Source of the DNA: Hydrogenophaga sp. SL48
GTDB lineage: Bacteria; Pseudomonadota; Gammaproteobacteria; Burkholderiales; Burkholderiaceae_C
DNA length: 64,000 nt
Direction of reading: 5' to 3'
NCBI RefSeq assembly: GCF_021729865.1
Contig: NZ_CP063400.1
Location: 2,108,001 to 2,172,000 of the forward strand
A model generated the notes under the pieces. That model saw only the letters and a program-made list of their open reading frames with translations. It did no database searches and was not told the origin of the DNA. Positions within the stretch are counted from its first letter, which is position 1. Each line of letters opens with the position of its first letter. Below, piece by piece: positions 34,306-45,969 of the stretch. Position numbers and translations under genes: made by a program.

Positions 34306-36765
34306 TCAGTTCAGCACCGCTTCCGCGTGACGCCCCCCATGGTTCGCCTTCGGGGCCTGTTTCAGGAGGGCATTCATGGCCCCATCCACCACCGCACGCG
34401 TTTCGACCAGGCGCATCCAGCGCTTGTCCACCAGCTTTTCGCAACTGCGCAAGGTCATGGAATGAGCCCGTCCACCGTGGCTCGTGAACATGAACAAGGT
34501 GGCGCGGCGGCTGACCCAGATCAGTTCGGCCCGGATCCACTCTCCGCGCGAGTACAGGTCCACCAGGCTGCCGACGCTCAACTGAGCGATCAGCCCGGCC
34601 GCGGGCACCCCGGCGCCCTCGAGAGACGCTTCTCCTGTGGCCCCTTCGACCATGGCGTCGGCAAGGGGTGCCGCTGGCTCCTCCAGCGAGCGTTCATCTT
34701 GGGCGTCTTGCAGGGTGTCTTCAAAGCCCGCACGGGCCAACTCCTGCGGCGCGAGCCAGGGCTGCTGTGCAGCTTCCGGGCGCATGCCTTTGCCCACGAC
34801 GCGCTTCACCGGCGTGGCGTCCTCTTCCAGGGCGTCGAGCGGCGTCAGCCCGGATTGCACGGTGTCGCTTCGGGCGCGCGCGCGCCGCAGGTTGAGCAGC
34901 GGTTTGTGCAGCCGGATGAGGGCATCGAAGAAACTCTGCGTTTCTTCGGCCGGTTTGCCCAGCATGTCCAGCCCTGAGTGCAGCGTGCGCAGCAACCCCG
35001 GCAGGGCATCAAACACCTCTTTGGGCTGCCGCAGGATTTCAGGCCGGACGCTCCACAACAAGGTGCCCACTGCCGCGCGGTAGCCTTTCGGGTCGGGCCC
35101 GGCCTCGGGTTCGCGCAGCTCAGCGGAGGCGATCACCAGGGGCCAGGTGACGTACAGAAAGTCCAGCACGGCCTCGGGCACGTTGAACACATCGGGGCGC
35201 AGGCTGATTTCCCATGCCACCTGGTCGGCCAGCTCCTGGCGGGCCTGGGCAAACTGCAGGGCTTGCAGCTGGGCATCACGAGCGGCTTGGGCCGACGCGT
35301 CGCCCTCGTGCCAGCGTTCACGCAGACGCTCCAGCGCATCGGCGAACGGCTGCTCATCGTCGGTCTGCAGCTCGTTGAGCTGATTGAAGGCCTCTCGCAC
35401 CGGCTCCGCGAACGCCGCAAAGTCGTCAGCGAACTCGTCGTTGAAGCGGAAACTGCGCTGCGCCACCTGCTCCACCAGGCTCCGCGCCGGGTGGTCAGGC
35501 TCGCCAAAATACCGCGGCTGCGCCAGCGCCAGGCGCAACAATGCCGGCTCCAGCCCCACCACCGCCTCACGCACCGGGGCCAGCAACAGGGGGTCGTGTG
35601 CCACCTGATTGACCAGTTTGCGAACCAGGTCCAGCCCGAGGGCCTGGGACACATTCTTGGCCCGCTGCTTGAGCTCGAGGAACACACGCTTGCGCACATG
35701 CGCCTGGCCGTACTCGCCCCACCGGTCAGCGCGCAGCGGGGACTCGACGGACACATCGCGAGCCGGTCGGTCCACCGCAGGCAGGTTGCGGTACCGCGCC
35801 TGTTCGCGCTGGATGACCGTGTCGTCCGGCACGGAGCTCCCCGCAGAGGCACTGACCTGGCGCAGCTCCTGGTCGACCTGGTCGTAAAAACCTTGATCCA
35901 GCGGGCCCCCAAACGAGGCCTTGGGATCGCTCAGAAAGGCCTGAAAGACTGAGCTTCCGATGCGTGACTGCGATCGGCCGAGGGCTTTCATGCCGCCCTC
36001 CGCGTCCAGGCCGTGCCCGCCGGTACCTTCCGCACCATCAGCGTTTCGGCCTCCACCGGCGTGAGGCGCTTCGACAGGCGCGAAGCCGGAAGACGATGCC
36101 TGCCGACCGGCTTCGGGATCGTCCACGAGCCGGATGCGGTAGCTGGCTTCCTGCACGTTGGCCCGCTGCAGCATCAGGGCGACCTGCTCGTACAGCTGCC
36201 CGAGTTCACGGCCAAGCGGGTGGGCGATGTGACTCAGCCACAGCGATCGCACCGCCACGTCGGATTCGATCTCGGCCATGAGCTCACGCAGCTCGCGAAC
36301 GAACACCGAGGGCCTGAGCGGGTTTTTCTCCACCCGCACCGAATCCAGCCCGATCAGCGAACTCATGCGCGCATCCAGCACCGGCAGGGACTGCTCCACC
36401 AGGGGCAGCAGGTTCTGCAGGAGGCGGACCGCTTCCAGAGACTCGGTCACGGCCTGATCGTCGACGAGCCTCAACATGGACGAGTCGGACAACCCGGCCA
36501 GCTGCGTGATGCCGCCTTCGCCGTCGCCCGCCTTGAAGGCCTCACGCAATCGGCGAGGGTAGGTACGGATCAGCACCGCCCGGCTCTGAGCCAGGCTCCA
36601 GGCCGCCTGGGTCAACAGCTGTCGCTGCTGACCACTTTCGCTCGCATTTTCAGAGCTTTGCAGAGACGCCGTGGCGGCGTCAATGCAGCGCTTCAGGATC
36701 TCAGGTGCGCAACGCTCTGCCTCCAGGGTGCATTTGTCGAGCAGGGTGACATGTTGCGGCTTCAT
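34306..36765 (-). CDS. DUF1631 family protein
   Basis: Large soluble protein of 819 residues, mostly helical and acidic. Conserved blocks of this family are seen, for example RVEKNPLRPSVFVRELRELM in the N-terminal third, VSQALGLDLVRKLVNQVAHDPLLLAPVREAVVGLEPALLRLA in the middle, and VGSLVDLYSRGEWIRAELIWVSRRATLFMFTSHGGRAHSMT at the C terminus. The C-terminal block resembles a PilZ-like barrel, so cyclic-di-GMP binding is conceivable, but this is inference. No signal or membrane segment is present. The family has no firm function. Confidence 0.82.
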   Translation of the reverse strand: MKPQHVTLLDKCTLEAERCAPEILKRCIDAATASLQSSENASESGQQRQLLTQAAWSLAQSRAVLIRTYPRRLREAFKAGDGEGGITQLAGLSDSSMLRLVDDQAVTESLEAVRLLQNLLPLVEQSLPVLDARMSSLIGLDSVRVEKNPLRPSVFVRELRELMAEIESDVAVRSLWLSHIAHPLGRELGQLYEQVALMLQRANVQEASYRIRLVDDPEAGRQASSSGFAPVEAPHAGGGRNADGAEGTGGHGLDAEGGMKALGRSQSRIGSSVFQAFLSDPKASFGGPLDQGFYDQVDQELRQVSASAGSSVPDDTVIQREQARYRNLPAVDRPARDVSVESPLRADRWGEYGQAHVRKRVFLELKQRAKNVSQALGLDLVRKLVNQVAHDPLLLAPVREAVVGLEPALLRLALAQPRYFGEPDHPARSLVEQVAQRSFRFNDEFADDFAAFAEPVREAFNQLNELQTDDEQPFADALERLRERWHEGDASAQAARDAQLQALQFAQARQELADQVAWEISLRPDVFNVPEAVLDFLYVTWPLVIASAELREPEAGPDPKGYRAAVGTLLWSVRPEILRQPKEVFDALPGLLRTLHSGLDMLGKPAEETQSFFDALIRLHKPLLNLRRARARSDTVQSGLTPLDALEEDATPVKRVVGKGMRPEAAQQPWLAPQELARAGFEDTLQDAQDERSLEEPAAPLADAMVEGATGEASLEGAGVPAAGLIAQLSVGSLVDLYSRGEWIRAELIWVSRRATLFMFTSHGGRAHSMTLRSCEKLVDKRWMRLVETRAVVDGAMNALLKQAPKANHGGRHAEAVLN

Positions 36766-36931
36766 CGGAGCGTCTGTTCGAGCGGAGATTCAGACAAATT
36801 GGCAGCTTACTTCCCGCCAGCGTCCAGTGCAAATCGAACCGCAGCAAGCCCTTGAACGTGGCTGACCTGCACCGGATCGAAGAGTGAAATACCGCACACT
36901 CTACCAAAGCCGCTCGCTGACGCCGCAGGGG

Positions 36932-36965
36932 CTCTGGTCCGGACCACGGCGTGCCCGGACCAGAG
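36932..36965. terminator. Perfect inverted repeat downstream of clpB
   Basis: An 11 bp perfect stem (CTCTGGTCCGG against CCGGACCAGAG) with a 12-base loop ends 3 bp after the clpB stop (at 36969), counting in the direction of transcription. No T-run follows, so it may be a Rho-assisted terminator or an mRNA-stabilising 3' hairpin. Confidence 0.5.
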
Positions 36966-36968
36966 GCC

Positions 36969-39584
<2,616 letters not shown>

Positions 39585-39617
39585 GAAAAGGCACTCCGCA
39601 AAAAGTTGATTGGAGTG

Positions 39618-39646
39618 CATCTGGCGCTGAACGCGCGGTTTTCAAG
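39618..39646 (-). promoter_or_regulatory. Probable sigma-32 promoter of clpB
   Basis: On the minus strand CTTGAAA (39640-39646) matches the sigma-32 -35 element. After a 15-base spacer CCAGATG (39618-39624) partly matches the CCCATNT -10 element. The distance to the clpB start is about 34 bp. The function of the gene agrees with heat-shock control. Confidence 0.5.
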
Positions 39647-39725
39647 GCGCTTTGACGTGGCGTTTGACCTGCGTCAACCGCAGGTGCGGACTCCGCCCTG
39701 CGCCTGCCACCGCGCAAGACCCCTT

Positions 39726-40487
39726 TTACGTGGGCGCCCGCCAGTAGGCGTAGGTCCAGGCGGTGAGCATGCCGGCCCGCCGGTACAGGGCGAGTGCCGG
39801 CGCGTTGGCGCCATCGACCTGCAGGAAGGCTCGGGCAATGCCCCGGCGCTGTGCGTCCAGCGCCATCGCGCGGATCAACCGACCCGCCAGCCCACGCCCG
39901 CGCTGGCTGGAGGCGGTGCGCAGCCCATGCATGCTCAGCCAGCCGTCGGCGAAACAGGCGGCGCCGCAGGCCAGGGTCTGCCCGCCTTCACGCAGGCTGG
40001 CGTACAGCGTGCCCTCGGCACGCGACAGGGCGCGCGAGCGGCTGGCACCGTCCACAGGGTCCAGCCCTTCCCCCAGAAACATCGCCATCCAGGCCGCGTC
40101 GGGGCGCTGGTCCAGCGACACGCCCTCGGTGTCACCGGCCAGGTTCAGCAGACCGTCCACCGTGCCGGTCTGGGTCAGCGTCGGCTGCTTGCGCTGGAAA
40201 TCCCGCGCCGCCAGCGCCGGCCACCAGGGATCGAACGAGGGCAGGTCCGGCAGGCGAAACACCGGTCGCAGACCAGCGCTCCGGTAGCGCTGCGCAATTT
40301 CGTCGATCAAGGCGGGATCGTGGAACCCATGGTGCAACGGCACCGCGCTGTGGGCACGGCCGACCGTGCCGTGGTCCATGGGCAGCAGCCAACCGTCGAT
40401 GGCTTCGATCCGCTCAGGCGCCACCGCCGTCAGCGTGGCGCGCTCGATGGAGGCGATGTCGGCGGGGCTCAAGGTCTTGACCGTCAT
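39726..40487 (-). CDS. GNAT-family N-acetyltransferase
   Basis: Protein of 253 residues with a C-terminal GNAT core: GLRTASSQRGRGLAGRLIRAMALDAQRRGIARAFLQVDGANAPALALYRRAGM. The Q/RGxGxA acetyl-CoA loop is seen in SQRGRGLAG. The N-terminal half is less conserved and may be a degenerate GNAT repeat. The acceptor is unknown. It starts 10 bp after moaE, so it is probably the last gene of the thrC-moe transcript. Confidence 0.85.
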   Translation of the reverse strand: MTVKTLSPADIASIERATLTAVAPERIEAIDGWLLPMDHGTVGRAHSAVPLHHGFHDPALIDEIAQRYRSAGLRPVFRLPDLPSFDPWWPALAARDFQRKQPTLTQTGTVDGLLNLAGDTEGVSLDQRPDAAWMAMFLGEGLDPVDGASRSRALSRAEGTLYASLREGGQTLACGAACFADGWLSMHGLRTASSQRGRGLAGRLIRAMALDAQRRGIARAFLQVDGANAPALALYRRAGMLTAWTYAYWRAPT

Positions 40488-40497
40488 CGGCAAAGCC

Positions 40498-40971
40498 TCA
40501 GACGTTCTGGCTTTGGATGCCCCATTTGGCGAGCGCCGCATCGTCACTGACGCGTGCGTCCACCCAGCGAGCGCCGTCCTGCGTCTGCTCCTTCTTCCAG
40601 AATGGCGCCTGGGTCTTGAGGTAGTCCATCAGGAACTCGCAGGCCTGGAAACTTTCGCCCCGGTGCGCCGAGGTCACGGCGACCAGCACGATCTGGTCCA
40701 GCGGCTGCAACAAGCCCACGCGGTGGATCACCCGCGCGCCGAAGATGTCGAAGCGTTTGAAGGCCTCGTCGATCATGGCTTCGATGCTCTTCTCCGTCAT
40801 GCCCGGGTAGTGCTCCAGCTCCATGGTGCTGACGCTCTGTCCGTCGTTGCGGTCTCGCACGGTGCCCACGAAGGAGCAGATGGCGCCAACCCCCTTCTCG
40901 TCCGCGCGCAGCCTGGCGACTTCTGCGGACAGGTCGAAGTCTTCGGTCTGGATGCTGACGCGGGCGTTCAT
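40498..40971 (-). CDS. moaE: Molybdopterin synthase catalytic subunit
   Basis: MoaE of 157 residues. It forms the dithiolene of molybdopterin using thiocarboxylated MoaD. Key segments are GAICSFVGTVRDRNDG, LEHYPGMTEK, VAVTSAHRGESFQACEFLMDYLKTQAPFWKKE with the active-site lysines. The start lies 2 bp after moaD, the natural partner gene. Confidence 0.95.
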   Translation of the reverse strand: MNARVSIQTEDFDLSAEVARLRADEKGVGAICSFVGTVRDRNDGQSVSTMELEHYPGMTEKSIEAMIDEAFKRFDIFGARVIHRVGLLQPLDQIVLVAVTSAHRGESFQACEFLMDYLKTQAPFWKKEQTQDGARWVDARVSDDAALAKWGIQSQNV

Positions 40972-40973
40972 GT

Positions 40974-41225
40974 TCAGCCTCCGGTCACGGGGGGGAAAAA
41001 GGCCACCTCGGCGCCCTCGACCAGCGCCGCCGATTCGTCGGCCATGGTCTGGTTCAGCGACACGCGCACCGCACGCCCGCGCGCCAGGGCGTCGGCGTGG
41101 GCGCCACCCCGGGCGATGAGCTCGTCGCGCAGCGCGGTCAGCGTCGTGGCCCCCGTGTCCAGTGATTCACTGCCGGTCCCGATGGCCTCGCGGATGGAGG
41201 CGAAATAACGCAGGTTGACTTTCAT
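40974..41225 (-). CDS. moaD: Molybdopterin synthase sulfur carrier subunit
   Basis: Ubiquitin-like protein of 83 residues ending in the required Gly-Gly (FFPPVTGG), which becomes a thiocarboxylate. N-terminal VNLRYFASIREAIG is typical of MoaD. Its ATG overlaps the moeA stop as ATGA (41222-41225). Confidence 0.93.
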   Translation of the reverse strand: MKVNLRYFASIREAIGTGSESLDTGATTLTALRDELIARGGAHADALARGRAVRVSLNQTMADESAALVEGAEVAFFPPVTGG

Positions 41226-42502
41226 GCGAGCAGGTCCGCGAAAGAGAGGAAGGCCACGGGGTCACCGTGGGCAATGGTGCTGCCGGCCGGGTTGTCCACC
41301 AAACCGTCGCCCCAGACCGCCGAGGTCAGCACGCCCGAGCTCTGGTTGGGAAACAGGTCCAGGCCACCGGCGGCGTTGCGGCGCACGCGCAGGAATTCAC
41401 GGCGCTTATCGGCGCGCGGCAGGTCGAAGTGGGCGGGCAGCGTCACCGGCTGCAGAACCGGCACTTCGGCCCCCTGCAGCCGCAGCAAGAAGGGACGCAC
41501 CAGCAACAGGAAGGTGACGAAACTGGACACCGGGTTGCCCGGTAGACCGATGAAATGGCAGGGCTGCGCCGCATCAGCACCAGCCCCCGCATCGCGCCGC
41601 ACCGTGCCATACGCAAACGGCTTGCCCGGCTTCATGGCGATCTGCCACAGGTCCAGGCTGCCGAGCTGCTGCACGGCGGGTTTGATGTGGTCCTCTTCAC
41701 CCACCGACACGCCACCGCTGGTGAGGATCAGGTCGTGGTGGTCGGCAGCGGTCTTGAGGGCGGCGAGCGTCAGATCGCGCTGGTCCGGAACGATGCCCAG
41801 GTCGCTCACCTCACAGCCCAGCCGCTGCAGCAGCGCGCGCAGAAAGAACCGGTTCGAGTTGTAGATGGCACCGGGTTTCATCGCCTCCGGCGCCACCTCA
41901 CCCGGCATCACAAGTTCGTCACCGGTGGAAAACAAGGCAACACGCGGCCGCGCCATCACGTTCAGGTGCGCCATGCCGATGCCCGCGGCCAGGCCCAGGC
42001 TGGCGGGAGACAGCCGGGTGCCACGGGGCAGCACCACAGCGCCACGCGTCACGTCTTCACCCGCGCGACGCACCCACTGACCGGGCGCAGGCACGACGTC
42101 GATGTGCACCGCGTGCAAGTCGCCACCCACCTCGCGCGTGTCCTCCTGCATCACCACTGCGTCGGCACCTGCCGGCAAGGGCGCGCCGGTGAAGATGCGC
42201 GCGCAGGTGCCCGGCTGCAGCGGCTGGGCCGCATGACCGGCGGCGATGCGCTGGCTGACATTCAGCACCACCCCTTTTTCGGTCACGTCGGCCACACGCA
42301 CGGCGTAACCGTCCATCGACGAGTTGTCCTGCGGCGGCACGTGCATCGCAGACACCAGGTCGCTGGCGAGCACGCGTCGGTCGGCCTCGAAGGTGGCCAC
42401 GGACTCCGTGCGCGACAGCGGCGTCACGCGGTCGAGCACACCGTTCAGCGCGTCGTCCAGCGACATCAAAGGAGCACGTTGGGGATGGGGTGCAGCGGTC
42501 AT
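41222..42502 (-). CDS. moeA: Molybdopterin molybdenumtransferase
   Basis: MoeA of 426 residues, which inserts molybdate into adenylated molybdopterin. Markers are SSMDGYAVRVAD, AGHAAQPLQPGTCARIFTGAPLPAGADAVVMQED and LTSGGVSVGEEDH, then HFIGLPGNPVSSFVTF. I choose ATG 42502; further upstream ATGs would enter mobB, and the homologous beginning (MSLDDALNGVLDRVTPL) comes soon after. The 3' end overlaps moaD. Confidence 0.94.
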   Translation of the reverse strand: MTAAPHPQRAPLMSLDDALNGVLDRVTPLSRTESVATFEADRRVLASDLVSAMHVPPQDNSSMDGYAVRVADVTEKGVVLNVSQRIAAGHAAQPLQPGTCARIFTGAPLPAGADAVVMQEDTREVGGDLHAVHIDVVPAPGQWVRRAGEDVTRGAVVLPRGTRLSPASLGLAAGIGMAHLNVMARPRVALFSTGDELVMPGEVAPEAMKPGAIYNSNRFFLRALLQRLGCEVSDLGIVPDQRDLTLAALKTAADHHDLILTSGGVSVGEEDHIKPAVQQLGSLDLWQIAMKPGKPFAYGTVRRDAGAGADAAQPCHFIGLPGNPVSSFVTFLLLVRPFLLRLQGAEVPVLQPVTLPAHFDLPRADKRREFLRVRRNAAGGLDLFPNQSSGVLTSAVWGDGLVDNPAGSTIAHGDPVAFLSFADLLA

Positions 42503-42536
42503 GGACAGTGGTGAGAGGTGCTGCGCAACAGCGTGG

Positions 42537-43070
42537 TCAGAGATAGGCGTCGGGGTTGTAGTCGAAACGATCTCCATTGTCGACCAGCCAGGTGGCCAGG
42601 GCGTCGGCATCGTTCAAATCCAGCACCGGCCGCTGGGTCGCTTCGGGCAGCTGTCCCGGGCTGTCGGTGGCGATGGCCACGACAAACGGGTCGTCAGGGT
42701 AGCGGGCGGGCTTGGCACTGGCCGCGCGCCAGACCTCGATTTTCTGCAGGTCGCTGTCCTTGAAACCTTCCACCAGCACCCAGTCCACGCCGGCGTACAG
42801 CTCGGCCAGCAGGTGGTGCACGCTCAGCTCGCGATCGCGCTCGAACTCGCGCATCAGCACCAGCCGTTTCGCCGAAGCGACCACCACCTCGAAGGCGCCG
42901 GCCTCCCGGTGGCGCCAGGTGTCTTTCCCCGGATGGTCGATATCGAACTGGTGGTGAGCGTGTTTGACCACCGACACACGAAGGCCGCGCAACTTGAACG
43001 CCGGGATCAGCTGCTCGACCAGCGTGGTCTTGCCGGAGCCCGAAAAACCGGCGAAGCCGACGACCTTCAT
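42537..43070 (-). CDS. mobB: Molybdopterin-guanine dinucleotide biosynthesis adapter MobB
   Basis: P-loop GTPase-like protein of 177 residues starting VVGFAGFSGSGKTTLVEQL, followed by VSVVKHAHHQFDIDHPGKDTWRHREAGA, a MobB hallmark. It assists MobA in making the MGD form of the cofactor. Start at ATG 43070 rather than 43109, placing it 19 bp after thrC. mobA is not in the window. Confidence 0.93.
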   Translation of the reverse strand: MKVVGFAGFSGSGKTTLVEQLIPAFKLRGLRVSVVKHAHHQFDIDHPGKDTWRHREAGAFEVVVASAKRLVLMREFERDRELSVHHLLAELYAGVDWVLVEGFKDSDLQKIEVWRAASAKPARYPDDPFVVAIATDSPGQLPEATQRPVLDLNDADALATWLVDNGDRFDYNPDAYL

Positions 43071-43089
43071 CTGCGAACGTTGCCGGTGC

Positions 43090-44529
43090 TCACACCGGGC
43101 AATGGTCAACGATGTAGCGCTTGACCGCGACCGTGTCGGCCTGCATCACCCGCACCCGCTTGGGCAGGGCTTCGATGCCATCGAACTGGGCGGGCCGGTA
43201 CGGGTCGCGCCCCAGCGCTTCGCGGATGGTGTCGGCGAACTTGATGGGCAGCGCCGTTTCCAGCACGACCATCGTCTCGCCCGGGCGGCGCAGCTCGCGC
43301 GCCACCTTCACCCCGTCGGCGGTGTGGGTGTCGATCATCACGCCGAAACGTTCGAAGGTGTCCTTGATCGTCGCGAGGCGGTGGGCGTGCATGCTCTTGC
43401 CGCTGGCAAAACCGAAATGCGTGGCGGCGTGCGCAAACAGCGGGTCTGTACCGAGGTCGAAGCGGCCGTGCAGGCGCAACTCGTCGTCGAACAGACTCTT
43501 CGTGCGCGCACCGTCGCGACCCAGCAGGTCGAACACAAACCGCTCGAAGTTGCTGGCCTTGGAGATGTCCATCGACGGGCTGGAGGTCTCGTAGGTGTCC
43601 GAACTGCCACGCACCCGGTAGGTACCGGTGCGAAAGAATTCGTCGAGCACGTCGTTTTCGTTGGTGGCCGCCACCAGGCGCTCGATCGGCAGGCCCATCT
43701 GACGGGCCACGTGACCTGCGCAGATGTTGCCGAAGTTGCCGCTGGGCACGGTGAAGCTCACCTTCTGCTCGTCGTCCGTGGTCGCCTGGAAATAGCCGGC
43801 GAAGTAATAGACCACCTGCGCCAGCAGGCGCGCCCAGTTGATCGAGTTGACGGTACCGATCTTGTACTTGCGCTTGAAGTCCAGATCGTTGCTGACGTTC
43901 TTGACGATGTCCTGGCAGTCGTCAAACACGCCTTCGATCGCGATGTTGTGGATGTTCTGATCCATCAGGCTGAACATCTGCGCCTGCTGAAACGGACTCA
44001 TCCGGCCGTGCGGGCTCAGCATGAAGACACGCACCCCCTTCTTGCCACGCATGGCGTACTCGGCCGCGCTGCCGGTGTCGCCCGACGTCGCACCCAGGAT
44101 GTTGAGCGCTTCACCGCGACGCGCCAGTTCGTACTCGAACAGGTGGCCCAGCAACTGCATGGCCATGTCCTTGAAGGCCAGAGTCGGGCCGTTGGACAGG
44201 GCTTCGAGGTAGAAGCCATCTTCGAGCTGCTTCAGCGGCACGATGGCCGCTGTGCCATACACCGCTTCGGTGTAAGCCTTCTCACACAGCGCCTTCAGAT
44301 CGGCGGCGGGAATGTCATCGATGTAGAGCGACAGCACCTCAAACGCCAGCGCGGCATAACCGCCGGGTGCGCCGCCGTTGAACACCGCGCGCCAGCGCGC
44401 CAGCGTGGCCGCATCCACCTGCGGATAGCGCTCGGGCAGGTACAACCCGCCGTCGGGCGCCAGGCCTTCGAGCAGGATTTCGCAGAAGTGCTTGCGGTCC
44501 GGATGGCCACGGGTGGAGAGGTACAGCAT
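43090..44529 (-). CDS. thrC: Threonine synthase
   Basis: PLP enzyme of 479 residues that converts O-phosphohomoserine to threonine. The PLP lysine lies in GPTLAFKDMAMQLLG, and the phosphate-binding stretch LGATSGDTGSAAEYAMRGKKG follows. It is the longer, yeast/proteobacterial type (N-terminal LYLSTRGHPDRKHFCEILLEGLAPDGGLYLPE). It follows hom with a one-base gap, so the two form the threonine branch unit. Confidence 0.96.
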   Translation of the reverse strand: MLYLSTRGHPDRKHFCEILLEGLAPDGGLYLPERYPQVDAATLARWRAVFNGGAPGGYAALAFEVLSLYIDDIPAADLKALCEKAYTEAVYGTAAIVPLKQLEDGFYLEALSNGPTLAFKDMAMQLLGHLFEYELARRGEALNILGATSGDTGSAAEYAMRGKKGVRVFMLSPHGRMSPFQQAQMFSLMDQNIHNIAIEGVFDDCQDIVKNVSNDLDFKRKYKIGTVNSINWARLLAQVVYYFAGYFQATTDDEQKVSFTVPSGNFGNICAGHVARQMGLPIERLVAATNENDVLDEFFRTGTYRVRGSSDTYETSSPSMDISKASNFERFVFDLLGRDGARTKSLFDDELRLHGRFDLGTDPLFAHAATHFGFASGKSMHAHRLATIKDTFERFGVMIDTHTADGVKVARELRRPGETMVVLETALPIKFADTIREALGRDPYRPAQFDGIEALPKRVRVMQADTVAVKRYIVDHCPV

Positions 44530-44530
44530 C

Positions 44531-45853
44531 TCAGTTCAGTTCTTCTTTTCGAATCCGCGTGATGGGCGCGAGCACGCTGGGCAACGCCTGCATCTGCGCC
44601 AGCACATCGTTCATGGTGCCCTCGCGGGTGTCGTGCGTAAGGATGATCAGGTCGGTGGACGTCGCGCCCTCGCCGCCCACTTCGTCGGCCTCGCGCTGCA
44701 GCACCGCGTCGATGCTGATCCCGGCGTTCGCCAGCAGACCCGTCACCTGGGCCAGCACGCCGGCCTCGTCGGCCACGCGCAGGCGCAGGTAGTAGCTGGT
44801 CACCACCTCGCTCATGGGCAGCACGCTCAGGTCGCTCATGGCATCGGGCTGGAAGGCCAGGTGCGGCACGCGGTGCAGCGGATCGGCGGTGTGCAGGCGG
44901 GTGATGTCCACCAGATCGGCGATCACGGCCGAGGCGGTGGGCTCGCTGCCCGCGCCCTTGCCGTAGTACAGCGTGGTGCCCACGGCGTCGCCCTGCACCA
45001 CCACGGCGTTCATCGCGCCTTCGACGTTGGCGATCAGGCGCTTGGATGGCACCAGGCTCGGGTGCACACGCAGTTCAATGCCCTGGGCTGTGCGCTTGGT
45101 GATGCCCAGCAGCTTGATGCGGTAACCCAGCTGTTCAGCGTATTTGATGTCGGCCGCACCCAGCTTGGTGATGCCCTCGACGTAGGCCTTGTCGAACTGC
45201 ACCGGGATACCGAAGGCGATGGCGCTCATCAGCGTCGCCTTGTGGGCCGCATCCACACCTTCGATGTCGAAGGTCGGGTCGGCTTCGGCGTAGCCCAAGC
45301 GCTGCGCTTCTTTCAGCACAACATCGAAATCCAGTCCCTTGTCGCGCATCTCGGACAGGATGAAGTTGGTGGTGCCGTTGATGATGCCGGCGATCCACTG
45401 GATGCTGTTGGCCGTCAGGCCTTCGCGCAGGGCCTTGATGATGGGAATGCCACCGGCCACGGCCGCTTCGAACGCCACCATCACACCCTTGGCCGAAGCC
45501 GCCGCAAAGATCTCGGTCCCGTGCACGGCCAGCAAGGCTTTGTTGGCGGTGACCACGTGCTTACCGGCCGCGATGGCTTCCAGCACCAGTGCCTTGGCGA
45601 TGCCGTAGCCGCCGATCAGCTCGATCACGATGTCGATCTCGGGGTTGGCGATCACGGCGCGCGCGTCGTTCACCACCTTCACGTCCGGACCGACGACGCT
45701 CTGGGCACGCGCCACGTCAAGGTCGGCCACCATCGTGATTTCAATGCCACGGCCTGCGCGGCGCTTGATCTCCTCCTGGTTGCGCTGCAACACGTTGAAC
45801 GTGCCGCTGCCCACGGTGCCTATGCCCAGAAGGCCTACTTGGATCGGTTTCAT
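44531..45853 (-). CDS. hom: Homoserine dehydrogenase
   Basis: Protein of 440 residues. N-terminal NAD(P) Rossmann motif GLLGIGTVGSGTFNVL, catalytic domain with VTANKALLAVHG and the signature INGTTNFILSEM, and a C-terminal ACT domain (YYLRLRVADEAGVLAQVTGLLANAGISID) for threonine feedback. It reduces aspartate semialdehyde to homoserine. ATG 45853 (MKPIQVGLLG) is chosen. It lies upstream of thrC and downstream of the aminotransferase. Confidence 0.96.
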   Translation of the reverse strand: MKPIQVGLLGIGTVGSGTFNVLQRNQEEIKRRAGRGIEITMVADLDVARAQSVVGPDVKVVNDARAVIANPEIDIVIELIGGYGIAKALVLEAIAAGKHVVTANKALLAVHGTEIFAAASAKGVMVAFEAAVAGGIPIIKALREGLTANSIQWIAGIINGTTNFILSEMRDKGLDFDVVLKEAQRLGYAEADPTFDIEGVDAAHKATLMSAIAFGIPVQFDKAYVEGITKLGAADIKYAEQLGYRIKLLGITKRTAQGIELRVHPSLVPSKRLIANVEGAMNAVVVQGDAVGTTLYYGKGAGSEPTASAVIADLVDITRLHTADPLHRVPHLAFQPDAMSDLSVLPMSEVVTSYYLRLRVADEAGVLAQVTGLLANAGISIDAVLQREADEVGGEGATSTDLIILTHDTREGTMNDVLAQMQALPSVLAPITRIRKEELN

Positions 45854-45969
45854 GCTTTGTCTCATTCGCTCAAAAACAGAGGGGATACACACCCACCCCG
45901 GGGAAATACGATGCTATCGGCCTGTCGCCACGCCATTGATGACGTTGGCGCCGGCCTTTGATGACGGCG